Shown here one piece after another: positions 19,920 through 29,861 of a DNA stretch of 64,000 bases. The notes below the pieces were generated by a model. It made no database searches, was not told the origin of the DNA, and was given only the letters and a program-made list of their open reading frames with translations. Source of the DNA: Calvatia gigantea (lineage: Eukaryota > Basidiomycota > Agaricomycetes > Agaricales > Lycoperdaceae); contig JACAAK010000013.1 of NCBI GenBank assembly GCA_025093985.1, forward strand, positions 62,001 through 126,000, read 5' to 3'. Each line of letters opens with the position of its first letter. Positions within the stretch are counted from its first letter, which is position 1. A program made the translations under genes and the position numbers.

Positions 19920-21261
19920 TGAAGAGATAACGGTGGGAGCTATGAGGACAAGTGGTATTCAGCACTATGGAGGGATACAAATGAGCGAGCTAAACTAGGT
20001 GGGGAGGGTAGGGTATATATGTGTGATAGCATGTATAGTAGGTGAGGCAATAGGAAAGAGTTTGATCATATAACATCATGGATTCCAATACACTCCTACA
20101 AACTCCAGACTGTTGCAATCAAGGATGAGATAGGATTAGAAGGCAACATCAGAGTCACAATCTTGAACAAAGCCTGCATCAATAATTGAGTTGGGTTTCT
20201 TCTCAGGGGGTAGGGCATCATTGGCCTTGTGCTTGGGACAGTTAGCTTGATAATGCCCCTTCTGGGCACAGTAGTAACATGTGATCTGAAATATGTCGCA
20301 TTGATAGGAGGAGGCTAGGGCAACAGCCATGGTTTCATCAGGAATTGTTGTGGGAGTGTTTGTCTCACACTTTAGAGAAGGGTGAGAGGCTTGGTGCTGA
20401 TACTCATTACCAATGCAGCCAATAATGCCATCAAGGTTGTATTCTGAATCAGTAAGAGTATCAAGGGAGATAAGAAAGGCATCATATGAATGTGGGAGTC
20501 CAGATGTGATGATAAGAAAAAGATCATCATCACTGGTTTTGATGCCAGATTGTTAGAGAAGGAAGGAGAGGTGCCAGGTACATACAACATAGGTAGAGAT
20601 GGCCTTACTATGCTCGAGGCAGAGCCTGTGGAGTTGTTAACAAAGGGCAGTGATGGTAGATTGACCATGGAAAGTGTGGACATTAGACAATAAGTCCCAC
20701 ATCAGTATGGGGTCATTGTGGGAGCAATGTGCCAATTGAGATGGGGAGACATGCAAGATAATCTCAGCACAAGCAAGCTGCTGCTTGCTATAGTAGTCAC
20801 ATGTTTTCTTTGACTCTTCAGATGTTCCAGGGTGGATCTCAGCACCACTAACAGTACTCCAAAGTCCTTTTCTAGTCAGGATGGCCATCATGTACATTCT
20901 CCATTCATGGTAATTAGATTTATTGAGCTTTGGGATTTGTTCAGACAACATAATCGGTGGCAGCAGGGGTGATGGCAATCAGAGGTGATAGGGTAGTGAC
21001 AGCAGCAGTGGTAGCAACAGGGGTATGGTGATGGATCAAAGGAGTGGCTCAAGTTGGCACAATGAGGGACAAGGTGTGCTCATTTGTGAAGAGATAATAG
21101 TGGAAGCTACGAGGACAAGTGGTATTCAGTATTATGGAGGGAGTACAAACGAGCGAGCTAAACTAGGTGGGGGGAGTAGGGTATATACTATATGTAATAG
21201 CATGTGTAGTAGGCGAGGCAACAGAGAGGAGTTTGATCATGTGACATCATGGATTCCAATA
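19920..21261 (-). mobile_element. TE7: gag-only (TR-GAG-like) LTR element
   Basis: A 1.34-kb element in the LTR of TE6. Terminal direct repeats are 19920-20090 (171 bp) and 21087-21261 (175 bp), ends near TGAAGAGATA and GATTCCAATA (about 2 bp uncertain). The flank is TATAC (19915-19919) against TATAT (21262-21266), one C-to-T change. The internal 1.0 kb holds only a copia-type Gag on the minus strand, with no protease, integrase or RT. It would need proteins from another copia element to move. Known TR-GAG elements are described mainly from plants. Interpretation as a non-autonomous family depends on finding further copies. Confidence 0.82.
20136..20978 (-). pseudogene. gag: TE7 copia-like Gag with zinc knuckle
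   Basis: The minus-strand Gag starts near 20978 (or the Met at 20948, MLSEQIPKLNKSNYHEW). The pattern LNKSNYHEWRMYM with GLWSTVSG and LMWDLLSNVHTF is the UBN2/copia Gag fold. A frameshift near 20640 moves to a reading with DDLFLIITSGLPHSYDAFL. The C-terminus has an intact CCHC knuckle, CYYCAQKGHYQANC (about 20235-20280), and ends at a stop at 20136 with no protease following. About 281 codons in total. Confidence 0.82.
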
Positions 21262-21394
21262 TATATAGTGTACTACAGCACCTATGTTGTTAAGGGCATA
21301 ATAAAAGGGCTCAAACCTCCATAGGGTGAGTTCTCTAGATCCGAAGTGTTTCATCTAAGAATAGACACATCTAAGATAGGATTGAGATTCAACA

Positions 21395-22834
21395 CTCCTC
21401 TTCATCCAAGGACAGTTAACATAGGAGCCTCTTTTTAATCAGCCAATGTGGATACTCTCCAAGCATCAAGGTCCAAATCAAAAATCAAACCAAGTTGAGG
21501 GTGGAAGTGTTTGAACTTTGGTTGTGCAAGATTCTTCGTAAAGATATCTGCAGGATTATCTTGTGTCAAGACCTGACCAATGTCAATTCTTCTAGCATTG
21601 AATAATTCATGAACATAGTGATAATAGATGTCAACATGTTTGGAGCAATGCTCAACAACCAGATTGATGGCCTAGTAAATGGAACCATCATTATCACCAT
21701 AAATCACAGGGGTTGGGTGACTGAGCCCTAGTTTAGATAGAAGTGTTGACAGCCAAATCACTTGTCGTGATGTATCAGACAGCTCTTTATATTTGGCCTC
21801 AGTCAAAGAAAGGGAAACAGTCTTCTGATGATGAAAAGTCCAAGTTACAGCACCATTAGCAATGTAACAGGCATTACCAGATATAGATCGTCTCATCTCG
21901 GGGTCTTGTGCCCAGTCAGAGTCACTTAGACACCAGAGCTCCACATCAGAATTCCCAGTATTGCTTTTATAGTGCAATGCATAGTTCTTCATCAAGTTAA
22001 GATATTTGAGGATGTGGATACCAATGGCATAATGCTCAGGTGCAGGATTAGCAGCTTGTTGAGCCAGCTTTGTGACAGTAAAGGTGATGTCAGGGCAAGT
22101 GCCAATCATCAGGTACATCAAGGAACCAACTAATTGTTGATACCAAAGATGGAAGACTTTAGAAGCCATGCCATTATGGGTTTTAAATTGGAACCCACTT
22201 GCTAAAGGAGTCTTGGCAAATATGGTGGGTGTGATCTGGAATTGATCAAGAATCTTATTGAGATAAACTATTTGGTGGAGGAAGATCCTCTTCTTATCAC
22301 AATTGTGACCAATGTTAATCCCTAAGAATTCTGTATACTCTCCATGCATATGGCATTCCCACTTCTTTGTAAATTTAGCCTCTAGTTCATGTAAGAGTGA
22401 TGAACCCTTCAGACCACAGAAGACTACATCATCAACATAGACAATAGTGACGATTAACTCATATGTCTTATGGTGACAGAAGAAATATACACTGGAGTCA
22501 GATTTGCAGCACTTGAAACTGATATTGGTCATTGAGGCATGTAATTCCTTCCACCATTCACATCCAGCCTGTTTAAGGCCATAAATCACATGACATAATT
22601 GCCATACTTTATGTTCCTGCCCAGGAAGTCTAAAACCTTTGGACTGCTCCATATATATTTCTTTATCCAGTTTGCTATATAAATAGGCTGTTTTTACATC
22701 AACATTTCAGATGTCCCAATTGTGGATTGCTGTAAGCAATAAAATTATACACATGGACTCATAACAGACAACTGGAGAGAATAGCTCATTGTAATCTGTG
22801 CCTTCAACTTGTGAAAAGCCCTTGGCTACAAGGT
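21395..22834 (-). pseudogene. pol: TE6 pol: reverse transcriptase and RNase H (C-terminal part)
   Basis: Minus-strand copia RT/RNase H. Upstream of TE8 the reading is VEGTDYNELFSPVVCYESM (about 22750-22810), then AYLYSKLDKEIYMEQSKGF. The long open stretch 21672-22652 contains WQLCHVIYGLKQAG, the catalytic VYVDDVVF (about 22430), HGEYTEFLGINI, then RNase H with CLSDSDWAQDP, SLTEAKYKELS and YGDNDGS. The reading continues past a TAG at 21670 (Gln expected) to about 21445 with VDIYYHYVHELF and NPADIFTKNLA. Few breaks make this the best preserved copia RT in the window. Confidence 0.9.
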
Positions 22835-23139
22835 TGTTACAACCTTAGTCTGGTAAGACCTCAGGTTGCAGCTTAGGCTAAGTCTTGAGGGCAAGTAAGG
22901 GGAGAAGAACTAGATGGTTAAGCATACCGAATACATGAGTATGTATGTACACTTAAATACTACAAGAACATCCAGTTGAATGGATGGGGAACTACATGAA
23001 ACGTCCAATAGGGATGGCGTTGTAGTTAGTTGGAGTCATACTTGGAGATTGCTCAGTAGGAAATAGCTGAAACAGGTACTCAGGAGATAGGAATGTAGAC
23101 GAATAAAGAACGTGATATGATCAGTGAAAGTTCACAACA
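22835..23139 (-). repeat. TE8 3' LTR (LF family)
   Basis: Ends TGTTACAACC and TTCACAACA. The family also occurs at 27930, 38059, 52785, 57226 and 62154. Confidence 0.95.
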
Positions 23140-23157
23140 ATACCCCCCGATTAGGCT

Positions 23158-24148
23158 TCATGCCTCAGGAAGCTCATTGAAGTCTCCATTTACAACTGCG
23201 GCGGCAAGTGCTTTTTTAGTGGCGGCAATGAGAAACTTTCCTTCATTGGAACACACTAAGAAGATGGGTGAGTGGCTTCGTCTGTCTTGCCAGATAGGGA
23301 CTGGGATGCCATTATATGGGAAGTTGGTGGTAGTAGAGCTGTCCCAGTGGTTCTTGACTATTGAGTTCCAGTAGTGTTGGTCCTTTTCTTGTCCTGGTAA
23401 TACAGTGTGAAATCTTGTGGGTGGAAGAAAAACTGATATGAGTTGCGGCGGTGTGATGGTCTTTATGAAACAGCGGAGGGCATTGACTTCTTCTTTCATT
23501 GAAACTGTGGCTTCCTCGTCCATGGGGGTATCAGCACAGGTTGGTGGCATGGGGTTAACAGTGTCATGTAGTTCAGAAAGGGTGATGTGAATCCTGTCGA
23601 CCAAGGTGTTGATGTCGGGGTCTTTGTTTAACTTGTCCCTTCCAAGCAATTTCATAGCTATGTCGGTGAGTTCTAGGAATATGTTGGCAATGTTGAGGTG
23701 GTTAAAGACCTCAAGGCCCAAATCAATTCAGCTCTAAAGTCCTTGGATGCGATCTTTCTCATTAGGAGTGAGGGTGGACTGGTCTAGTGCTTGGAAGATG
23801 GTGGGAATATGCTGGTTGGTGGAGGAGGAGGCATTGGTGAATCTAGCATACATATCAGCAAAGGTGATGCAAGCAGTGTTAAGGGTAATGTGCCAGTTTA
23901 CTACCAGTCGTTTGTTCTGGGCGGTAATGTTTTTGATTTCACTGTTGGTTGCCTTGTCGACGTCTTTGAGTAAGGCTTCAAGGAGGCCTTGTGCAGGGGA
24001 CAGTGTTTTAGCAAGATTGAAGTGGGTTCCCTGGGGGGCAGGTGCTCAGCTGTTGCCTGGTTCGGGGAATGGGAGGGAGGAGATTCTGGTGGGTGTGGGA
24101 TGAATGAGGGAGTCAATAGCAATACAGGTTAGATTGGGAGGCAGGCAT
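23158..24148 (-). pseudogene. TE8 ORF3: conserved extra ORF after the chromodomain
   Basis: Unrecognised protein of about 330 codons between integrase/chromodomain and the 3' LTR, minus strand. ATG at 24148 (MPASQSN) matches ATG at 56212 (MPTSKSN) in TE13. A one-base frameshift follows near the start, and two stops lie near 23730-23740. The rest (23158-23721) is open. Shared blocks with TE13 include LSPAQGLLE, NQHIPTIF, the central DEE(A/T)TVSMK, and a strongly conserved C-terminus with FIKTITPPQ, TVLPGQE, YWN-IVKN, PVPI, TKKALA and ELPEA. No transmembrane segment or signal peptide is evident, so it does not look like an envelope. Function unknown. Conservation between two diverged copies suggests past selection. 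Confidence 0.72.
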
Positions 24149-24199
24149 GTCTGTTTAGTTTCTCTGTTTGGGTTGTTTGTTTGATGCTTTTTTGTGTTT

Positions 24200-25470
24200 T
24201 CTGCCCCCTCTTTTATGGGTATCCTCCAGATGCCTTTTTAGGTAGTCCCTTATGGTGTCTTTCGCATTTTCCAAGTTCGACTCTGCTGTCCACATATCTT
24301 CTTCATTGCTATACCCCTTCCAGTAGACCAGGAATTGATAACCCCTTCCTCGTTCTCATCATCCTGCGGATCTCTTCTACTGTACTTCGTACTCTTCCTC
24401 ATTGTTGATGATCACCGGGTCGGGCACTGATGGTTGTTTTTGACTTGGGAACTCTGCCTGGTGTGCTGGTGTCAGGAGCTGTTCATTGAATACATCATGG
24501 ATGGCCCATCCGTCAGGTAATACAAGCCGATATGCCGCTTCCCCTATCTTTTCCTTAATAAGGAAAGGCCCATACTGTTTCTGGCCTAGCTTCTTTGATG
24601 ATTGATTGGTATGGATATTGGTGTTCTCCAGCCATACTTTGTCTCCTATTTGGTATGTGTTGGCGTAGGTTCTACTGCGGCCATGTTGCTGTTTCATCTT
24701 TTCTTGGTATGTCCGTAGTGCTGATGAGGCATTGTCTCGGGCAGCCTATAGTTGTTCCAGGAATGCTGTGATGGCAGGATTGTTCATTGTCAGCTCGTTC
24801 TTGCCTTTCCATGGATTCCTTCTGTAGTTTAGGAAGAATGGTGTCTCCTGTGTTCCTCCGTGCTGTTTGTCATTGTACTGAAATTCCACAATGGGGAGCC
24901 ACTCCACCCAGTCATCCTGGTCATAGTTGCAGTACAGTCAGATGTAGGTTTCCACTTCTCTGTTGATGCATTCGGTTTGTCTGTTTGTTTGTGGATGATA
25001 TGCCATTGATAGGTTTCGTTCAATGCCAAGCCCCTTAAACAACTCCTTGGTGAATTCTGATGTGAATTGAGGTCCTCAGTCACTAAGTACTTTCCTCGGC
25101 AATCTGTGTAGCTTCCATATTTCGTCTCAGTATATCCTTGCGATGTCCTTTGATGACACATCTGTGGTTGTTGCTGAGAGTCATATCATTTTTGTGAAGT
25201 GGTCCACAATGACTAATATTGTGTCTTTTCCTTGAGACTCTGGCAATGGTCCGATCATGTCGATACTGATTTCTTCCCAAGGTCCATTTGGTATTGGGAG
25301 GGGATGTAGTGGCGATTTGAGCGGTGTCATTCTTGACTTGTTTTTTTGGCAGGCTTGGCATCCTCGGATATATCTTTTTACACCCCTTTGTATTAATGGC
25401 CACCAATAGTCTTGGCTGATTAGTTCTGTCATCCTGTGTTGTTCTGGGTGTCCTGTGTCTGGCATGTCAT
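24200..25470 (-). pseudogene. pol: TE8 pol: integrase with chromodomain
   Basis: Minus-strand integrase. The zinc-binding part is GHPEQHRMTELI and CQACQKNK (about 25340-25450). Catalytic D lies in ISIDMIGPLPES (about 25260), LSDxxPQF-like D near 25080 and QTExxNxE-like E near 24970. The tail is GDKVWLENTNIHTNQSSKKL (about 24600). The chromodomain follows with KGYQFLVYWKGYSNEEDMW, reading NLENAKDTIRDYLKRH (24215-24375). Stops near 25180, 25080 and 24375 break the frame. Chromodomains of chromoviruses are known to bind histone marks and direct insertion to heterochromatin, consistent with this locus. Confidence 0.87.
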
Positions 25471-25539
25471 GGTACTGTATTAGGATCTCTTCTCATAGTT
25501 TTTGGTCAGGTGGAACATATGCACTGTTTTGTCTGTAGA

Positions 25540-26674
25540 TAACTCCGTTATCTTCAGTGAGTTGTGATCCATGCTTCTTTAGTTCAGTTAGGACTGTCGT
25601 TTCCCATCGGGTTTGGCTTTGGATTTGTCTTAGGAAGTTTGGTTCGATGAATAGTTCTGCTTGTAAGAGTACCGTGCTGTCTGTGCCTTCTGTCTGTAGC
25701 CAGCTTTCTCAGATCATAGTGACCAGCTTATCTTCTTGACTTTCTGGCATTTGGTGGATCTGAGATAGTAAGTCGGCTTTTGTGTTAGTCTTTCCTGGCA
25801 CATGTCGTAGTGTGAAGTTGTAGTCTTGCAGCTACAGATACCACCATGCTTGTCGTCTATTCAGCTTTTGTGGTTCTCAGTAGTACTTGAGGTTTTCATG
25901 GTCGGTCCAGATTTCAAATCATTCTTCGGCATCTAAAAGGTAGTGTCTCCATTCCTTCAAGGCATGGACAATGGCTAGCAACTCTTTGTCATATATTTCA
26001 TAGTTCCGTTCTGCTGGTGACAGAATTTGTGATGTGAAAGCAATGGGATGCCACTTGTCTTCTTGTAGCTGTGAAAGTACCCCCCCTAATGCATAGTCCG
26101 ATGCATCGACTTCTACTCTGAACTGGCCATGTCTTTGTGGTAACATCAGGACAGGTTCTTCGGTGATGCGTTTCTTGAGCTGGTTGAAAGAGTCCTGGTG
26201 CTCTTGTGTCCATTCCCATATGGCTGCTCCTTTGAGTTTGTTTAAGGGTCCCACAATCATACTGAAGTTTTTGATGAAACAACAATAATAGTTTGCGAAA
26301 CCCAGGAACCTTTCTACTCTTTTGGTGTTCTTGGGTTCAGGCCATTCCCATACTGATTTTACTTTGTCCTTTTCCATTTCAATTCGTCCATGTCCTACTC
26401 GAACTCCTAGCATTGGGATTTCTTCGGCATCAAAGATGTACTTGGTTCGCTTGAAGCATAAGTTGTACTGGGCTGCTCGTTCCAGAAACTGTACTGTCCG
26501 TTCTTTTAGCTGTTCCAATTTCTGGGTCAGGAGCCTTTCTTCATCTACTAGCTTTTTACTGATGCTGCTGGTTGTGCACCCTGAGTCTACGATGGTGTTG
26601 ACTGTTATCTCCTTCCCAGCCATTTGTATTTTTCCTTTTAGATTTAATTCATGCTTTCTTCTCTGAGGAATCAT
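25540..26674 (-). pseudogene. pol: TE8 pol: protease fused in frame to RT thumb and RNase H
   Basis: The minus-strand frame starts with MIPQRRKHELNL (26674). The protease active site TIVDSGCTTSSIS is near 26575. Twenty-odd residues later the sequence jumps from QKLEQ to LKERTVQFLERAAQYNLCF (about 26490-26510), which is the RT thumb. The rest of protease and the RT fingers and palm, including YMDD, are missing, about 1 kb relative to TE9. After the junction the frame is open through LGFANYYCCFIKNF, RVEVDASDYALGG and NYEIYDKELLAIVHALKEW (RNase H) to a stop at 25919. The RNase H tail continues to about 25540. The in-frame fusion leaves no RT catalytic site. Confidence 0.88.
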
Positions 26675-26727
26675 GTAGAATTTGTCTGATATCCTAGATA
26701 CAAGTTTTTTGACTCTCGAGGTAGTGC

Positions 26728-27849
26728 CTACTCGGAGTCTTCGGAAAAATCCTTCTCTTCTTCATCAGTAGCCTCTTCTACTCCTTGGACTTGGATCTTC
26801 TTGGGTGCAGTGCAGGCTTTGGCTATGTGTCCCTTTTTTCCACAGTTGTAGCATATTAACCCCTTGGGCTTCTTGAAATCCTTGGCAATGTGGCCAAAAA
26901 TGCCGCAGTTGTAGCACTTCAGTTCTCCTTTGTCATTAAAGATGTGACACCTGCTTCCTATCTCCATGGGTTCACCCATTCCTCCATAGGTGGTGCCAGT
27001 GTTCATCTTCCTGTCTCCTCGGTATTTGGATGCTTCGTATCCTTGTCCGACAGATAATATGGCTTCTTTCCATTCTGCATATGTGTCCGGTCTGGCTGAA
27101 GGTGGATAGCCTGTGATCGTATGTATGATATCTTGTCAAGCATTCTTCCTAAGTAGGAACATAGCGTGCTTGCTATCGGTCTTGGCCTTGCTTTTCAACA
27201 CCTCGAATTCGATTAGGTAGTTGGTGGTGTTTCGGTTTCCTTGTTTGAATTTTTTGATCTGCCATTCTGCCTTGCTGTTTGAGGTGTCATCTGAGAAGGT
27301 CCTTCTAAATTCCTTGGAGAAGACCTTCCAGTCTACTGAATCTTCTGATTCTAGGATGGCTGGTGCTCTCATAGCTGCATATGCTCCTGTGGTTCCTCCT
27401 CACAGTCTGGCTAGGACTGCCATGGCTTTATTGTCTGCTGAAACTATCTTGTTGAATTTCATGAAGAGCGTCATTGCTCTCCACCAGTCATCGAACTTGG
27501 TGCAGATACCATCGAAAAATCCCAGGTCTGGCACTAGGCCTTTCCCACTGGGCATTGTTGCAGGCACTACTGCATTGTTGGTCATGTTGGAGTCGGTTTC
27601 TGATTCTGTTTCTGTTTCGTCTAAGCTTGATTCATCTGATTTCTCCTGATGGGCTATCTCTTCCTCTGCTAGGTCGAGTTCGTTTAGAAGTTCTGATAAT
27701 ACTTCTTCTTCTGCTGGATTTGCTCCAGGTTCATTGTGTGCTTCTTCAGGTACTTTGGGGTTCCCTGTCTCTTCTTCATCTGATGTTTCGGATTCGTCAT
27801 CAGTGATTTCAAGATTTGGTTCTCTGTATTCGTCCAGGTTCGAGCTCAT
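26728..27849 (-). pseudogene. gag: TE8 gag with two zinc knuckles
   Basis: Minus-strand Gag from ATG 27849 (MSSNLDEYREPNLE), preceded by the self-primer site. The acidic N-terminus (DDESETSDEEE) leads to the capsid core FFDGICTKFDDWWRAMTLFM (about 27480-27535), then TFSDDTSNSKAEWQIKKF. Knuckle 1 is [14 protein letters not shown] (last Cys changed to Phe), knuckle 2 CYNCGKKGHIAKAC (intact), about 26800-26900. There is one TGA near 27397 where Arg is expected and another stop near 27135. Gag ends at 26728; pol lies in the -1 frame and overlaps. Confidence 0.9.
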
Positions 27850-27916
27850 ATACTAGCTCCTGGATTGCTCCTGTTCAGGCCTATTTTCAGCCTACTCCTT
27901 GCAAGGTGAGGTGGGG

Positions 27917-28055
27917 ATGCTTAACCAAATGTTACGACCTTAGTCTGGTAAGACCTCAGATTGCAGCTTAGGCTAAGTCTTGAGGGCAAGTAAGGGGAGA
28001 AGAACTAGATGGTTAAGCATACTGAATACATGAGTATATATGTATGCTTAAATAC
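27917..28055 (-). promoter_or_regulatory. TE8 TATA-like box, RNA start and self-primer binding site
   Basis: Plus coordinates: PBS 27917-27927 (minus TGGTTAAGCAT), two bases, LTR end at 27930. The LTR contains the exact complement ATGCTTAACCA (minus) at 28010-28020, about 29 bases after a TATA-like TATTTAA (28049-28055). Eleven of eleven bases match. The PBS also looks like a tRNA CCA complement, but the match to its own LTR is specific and is the third family in this window with the same 2-base offset. Confidence 0.75.
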
Positions 28056-28235
28056 TACAAGAACATCCAGTTGAATGGATGGGAAACTACATGAAACGTC
28101 TGATAGGGATGGCATTGTAGTTAGTTGGAGTTATACTCAGAGATTGCTCAGTAGGAAAAAGCTGAAACAGGTACTCAGGAGATAGGAATGTAGACGAATA
28201 AAGAACGTGATATGATCAGTGAAAGTTCACAACAA
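27930..28235 (-). repeat. TE8 5' LTR (LF family, 306 bp)
   Basis: Ends TGTTACGACC and TTCACAACA, partner of 22835-23139. Confidence 0.95.
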
Positions 28236-28240
28236 AGGTG

Positions 28241-28490
28241 TGCTCATAGGTGGCCATTGTATTTTTGTAAGAAAACCCAGCAGTTTTTAATCACCTTCTT
28301 TCCCTTTGGAAGATCTATGATCTCATAAACTTCTCATTTATGCAATGCTTCGAGTTCTTCAACACATGTGTAGATCCATTTTGCCTGCAGGTCCTTAGGG
28401 AATGCAGCAATATCCTTGAACTGGATGGGTGTTGGAAGTTGCTCTACTTTTTGTGTGAGAAGGAAATTGACTAATCCTACTCCTCCTTTG
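28241..28490 (-). pseudogene. pol: TE6 pol: RT N-terminal part
   Basis: Minus-strand reading VNFLLTQKVEQLPTP, then EELEALHK, VYEIIDLPKGKKVIKNCWVF and NGHL-stop-AHL. In copia elements this precedes VAKGFSQ, which is found on the other side of TE8 at about 22815. That confirms TE8 as an insertion. Bounded on the right by a solo LTR. Confidence 0.85.
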
Positions 28491-29034
28491 TGTTGAGAGA
28501 ACAAGTTGACATCCCAATATAATTCACACTACCTAAGTGTGTAGGCATCAGCAGTGGAGGGTAGTCGTGTTCATCTGGGAGATGATCCAATAGGAGAGAT
28601 GCATGGTAGCAGACATAGTCCTGCTTATACCAGCATACTCAGAGAGTCTTGAGGAGAGGGGAAGCAATGCTTAGAAAAGCTAGTGTAGAGAGGAGAAGAT
28701 ATAGTGTCTTAGCCTGAAGGCCTACCTAAAAGGCATCTACATACTACAATGCTATATAGGGTTTATATACTAATATCCCTGGTCTGTGCACTCTAAACCC
28801 TTATACAGGTGAGGTCTAACTACCAGTAGCATAATTGGAGCATACTGTGTACGACACATGTACTAGAAGGTTCCATGCGGAGGGTATAACTGACTACCAG
28901 AAGGGCAGTACAACTACTGCATACATAGTCCGTGATGGTCCATTATTATTGACCCTCTGAAGGTGAAATACTCAAACCCTGTTTCAGCTATAATTAGACT
29001 GAACCAACGTAGTGGTACAAAGTGAGATTCAATA
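28491..29034 (-). repeat. Solo LTR (LK copia family) in TE6, TSD CTTTG
   Basis: A 544-bp LTR, plus-strand ends TGTTGAGAGAA and GATTCAATA (ancestral CA end changed C to T), flanked by CTTTG at 28486-28490 and 29035-29039. Same family as the TE12 LTR at 48881-49448, opposite strand. Confidence 0.9.
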
Positions 29035-29861
29035 CTTTGGAGACAAGACATCTGATGTCCATGTCATCATCAGTCTGGTCTAGGAGGCTCAGGCAGTCCT
29101 TGTGGACCAGTATCACTGAGCCATTCCTTGACTTTTTCACCTAATTGCTCAGGTGTGACAAAGGACTTTTGTCATTTTTCTAAATCCTGCTGTGATGGAT
29201 TGTTGTATAGATGATGAATGGTGTTCTTTAAGGACTCATACTCTTTTCTCTGAAGTTTGTCAAGTTCTTTTATGATCTCAGATAGAGTTTGCTTCTCCTC
29301 TGGCCTGATCCACAGTCTATGTGAAGGTCCTGGAGGTCCTTGCAGAGGTGCATCCTGTTGTATCTTGCTCCTCTTGCTGCCTTTTCCTTCTACATGTCAT
29401 TAGAGGAGAGTAATTGCTGGGGACAGCTTTTCTCTTTCCTTGTGCTTTTTTGGATGGCTACTGAGGATGCTGTGGCAGATCCTGCAGTGGAGTTGGCAGA
29501 TGAATAGTTGGCTGATTTGTACTAGGTATGGGTGATCCTGTCAGTGGTGAAGGTGCATGAGGGCGCAGAGGAGTTGGGGGAAGTGGTTTATCGAACAGTG
29601 GAGCTGGAGGTATCAGAACTGAACTGCTTTCTCCTGGTAGTTTTTGATTTATAGGCAGTTTACTACCATCTGTCTTCAAATCTGGACATTTAGGAAAATA
29701 TCCTTTGTTGAACTTAGTGTTTGGTGACATTATTAGAATGTTACCAGCCATGTGTCTCATAAACACCCAATTGTGCATGGTAGTGTTTGAATAACCAAGG
29801 AATATCATCAACTCAGCTTTCAGTGAGAGCTTATTTGGGTGAGTTTCATCTGGCCTGTACA
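29035..29861 (-). pseudogene. pol: TE6 pol: integrase C-terminus and linker
   Basis: Minus-strand reading VMYRPDETHPNKLSLKAEL, then MIFLGYSNTTMHNWVF and NTKFNKGYFPKC (29680-29870). This is the copia integrase-RT connection with the ECxFLGYS-type motif, followed by a Pro-rich linker (29470-29640) and a poorly conserved stretch to 29035. The left part of the integrase resumes at 38363. About 40 codons expected between NRT and VMYRPD are missing, so DNA was lost at the TE9/TE10 rearrangement. Confidence 0.83.

Larger units (their letters stand above)
19641..21394 (-). repeat. TE6 3' LTR, split by TE7
   Basis: Consists of 19641-19919 plus 21267-21394, 407 bp in all. Ends TGTTGAGACAA and GATTCAACA. 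Confidence 0.93.
22835..28235 (-). mobile_element. TE8: chromovirus with extra 3' ORF and deleted RT core
   Basis: Inserted in the RT of TE6, TSD AAGGT (22830-22834 and 28236-28240). LTRs 22835-23139 (305 bp) and 27930-28235 (306 bp). Minus-strand order: gag, fused protease/RT thumb, RNase H, integrase, chromodomain, an additional ORF, purine tract (GGGGGG near 23142-23148), 3' LTR. Relatives are TE9, TE10, TE13 and TE14. It lacks most of protease and RT, so it could not move on its own. Confidence 0.93.

Noticed and set aside
21070..21086. AAGGTGTGCTCAT next to TE7, also at 28236-28248 beside TE8
   Set aside because: A 13-base match without wider similarity; one copy is TE6 RT coding. Likely coincidence.
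23158..23721. Host gene
   Set aside because: It sits between the chromodomain and 3' LTR of TE8 and has a counterpart at the same place in TE13.
27917..27927. TE8 PBS as a tRNA 3'-end site (complement ends in CCA)
   Set aside because: The same 11 bases match the element's own LTR exactly at a plausible RNA start, as in two other families; the CCA is probably coincidence.
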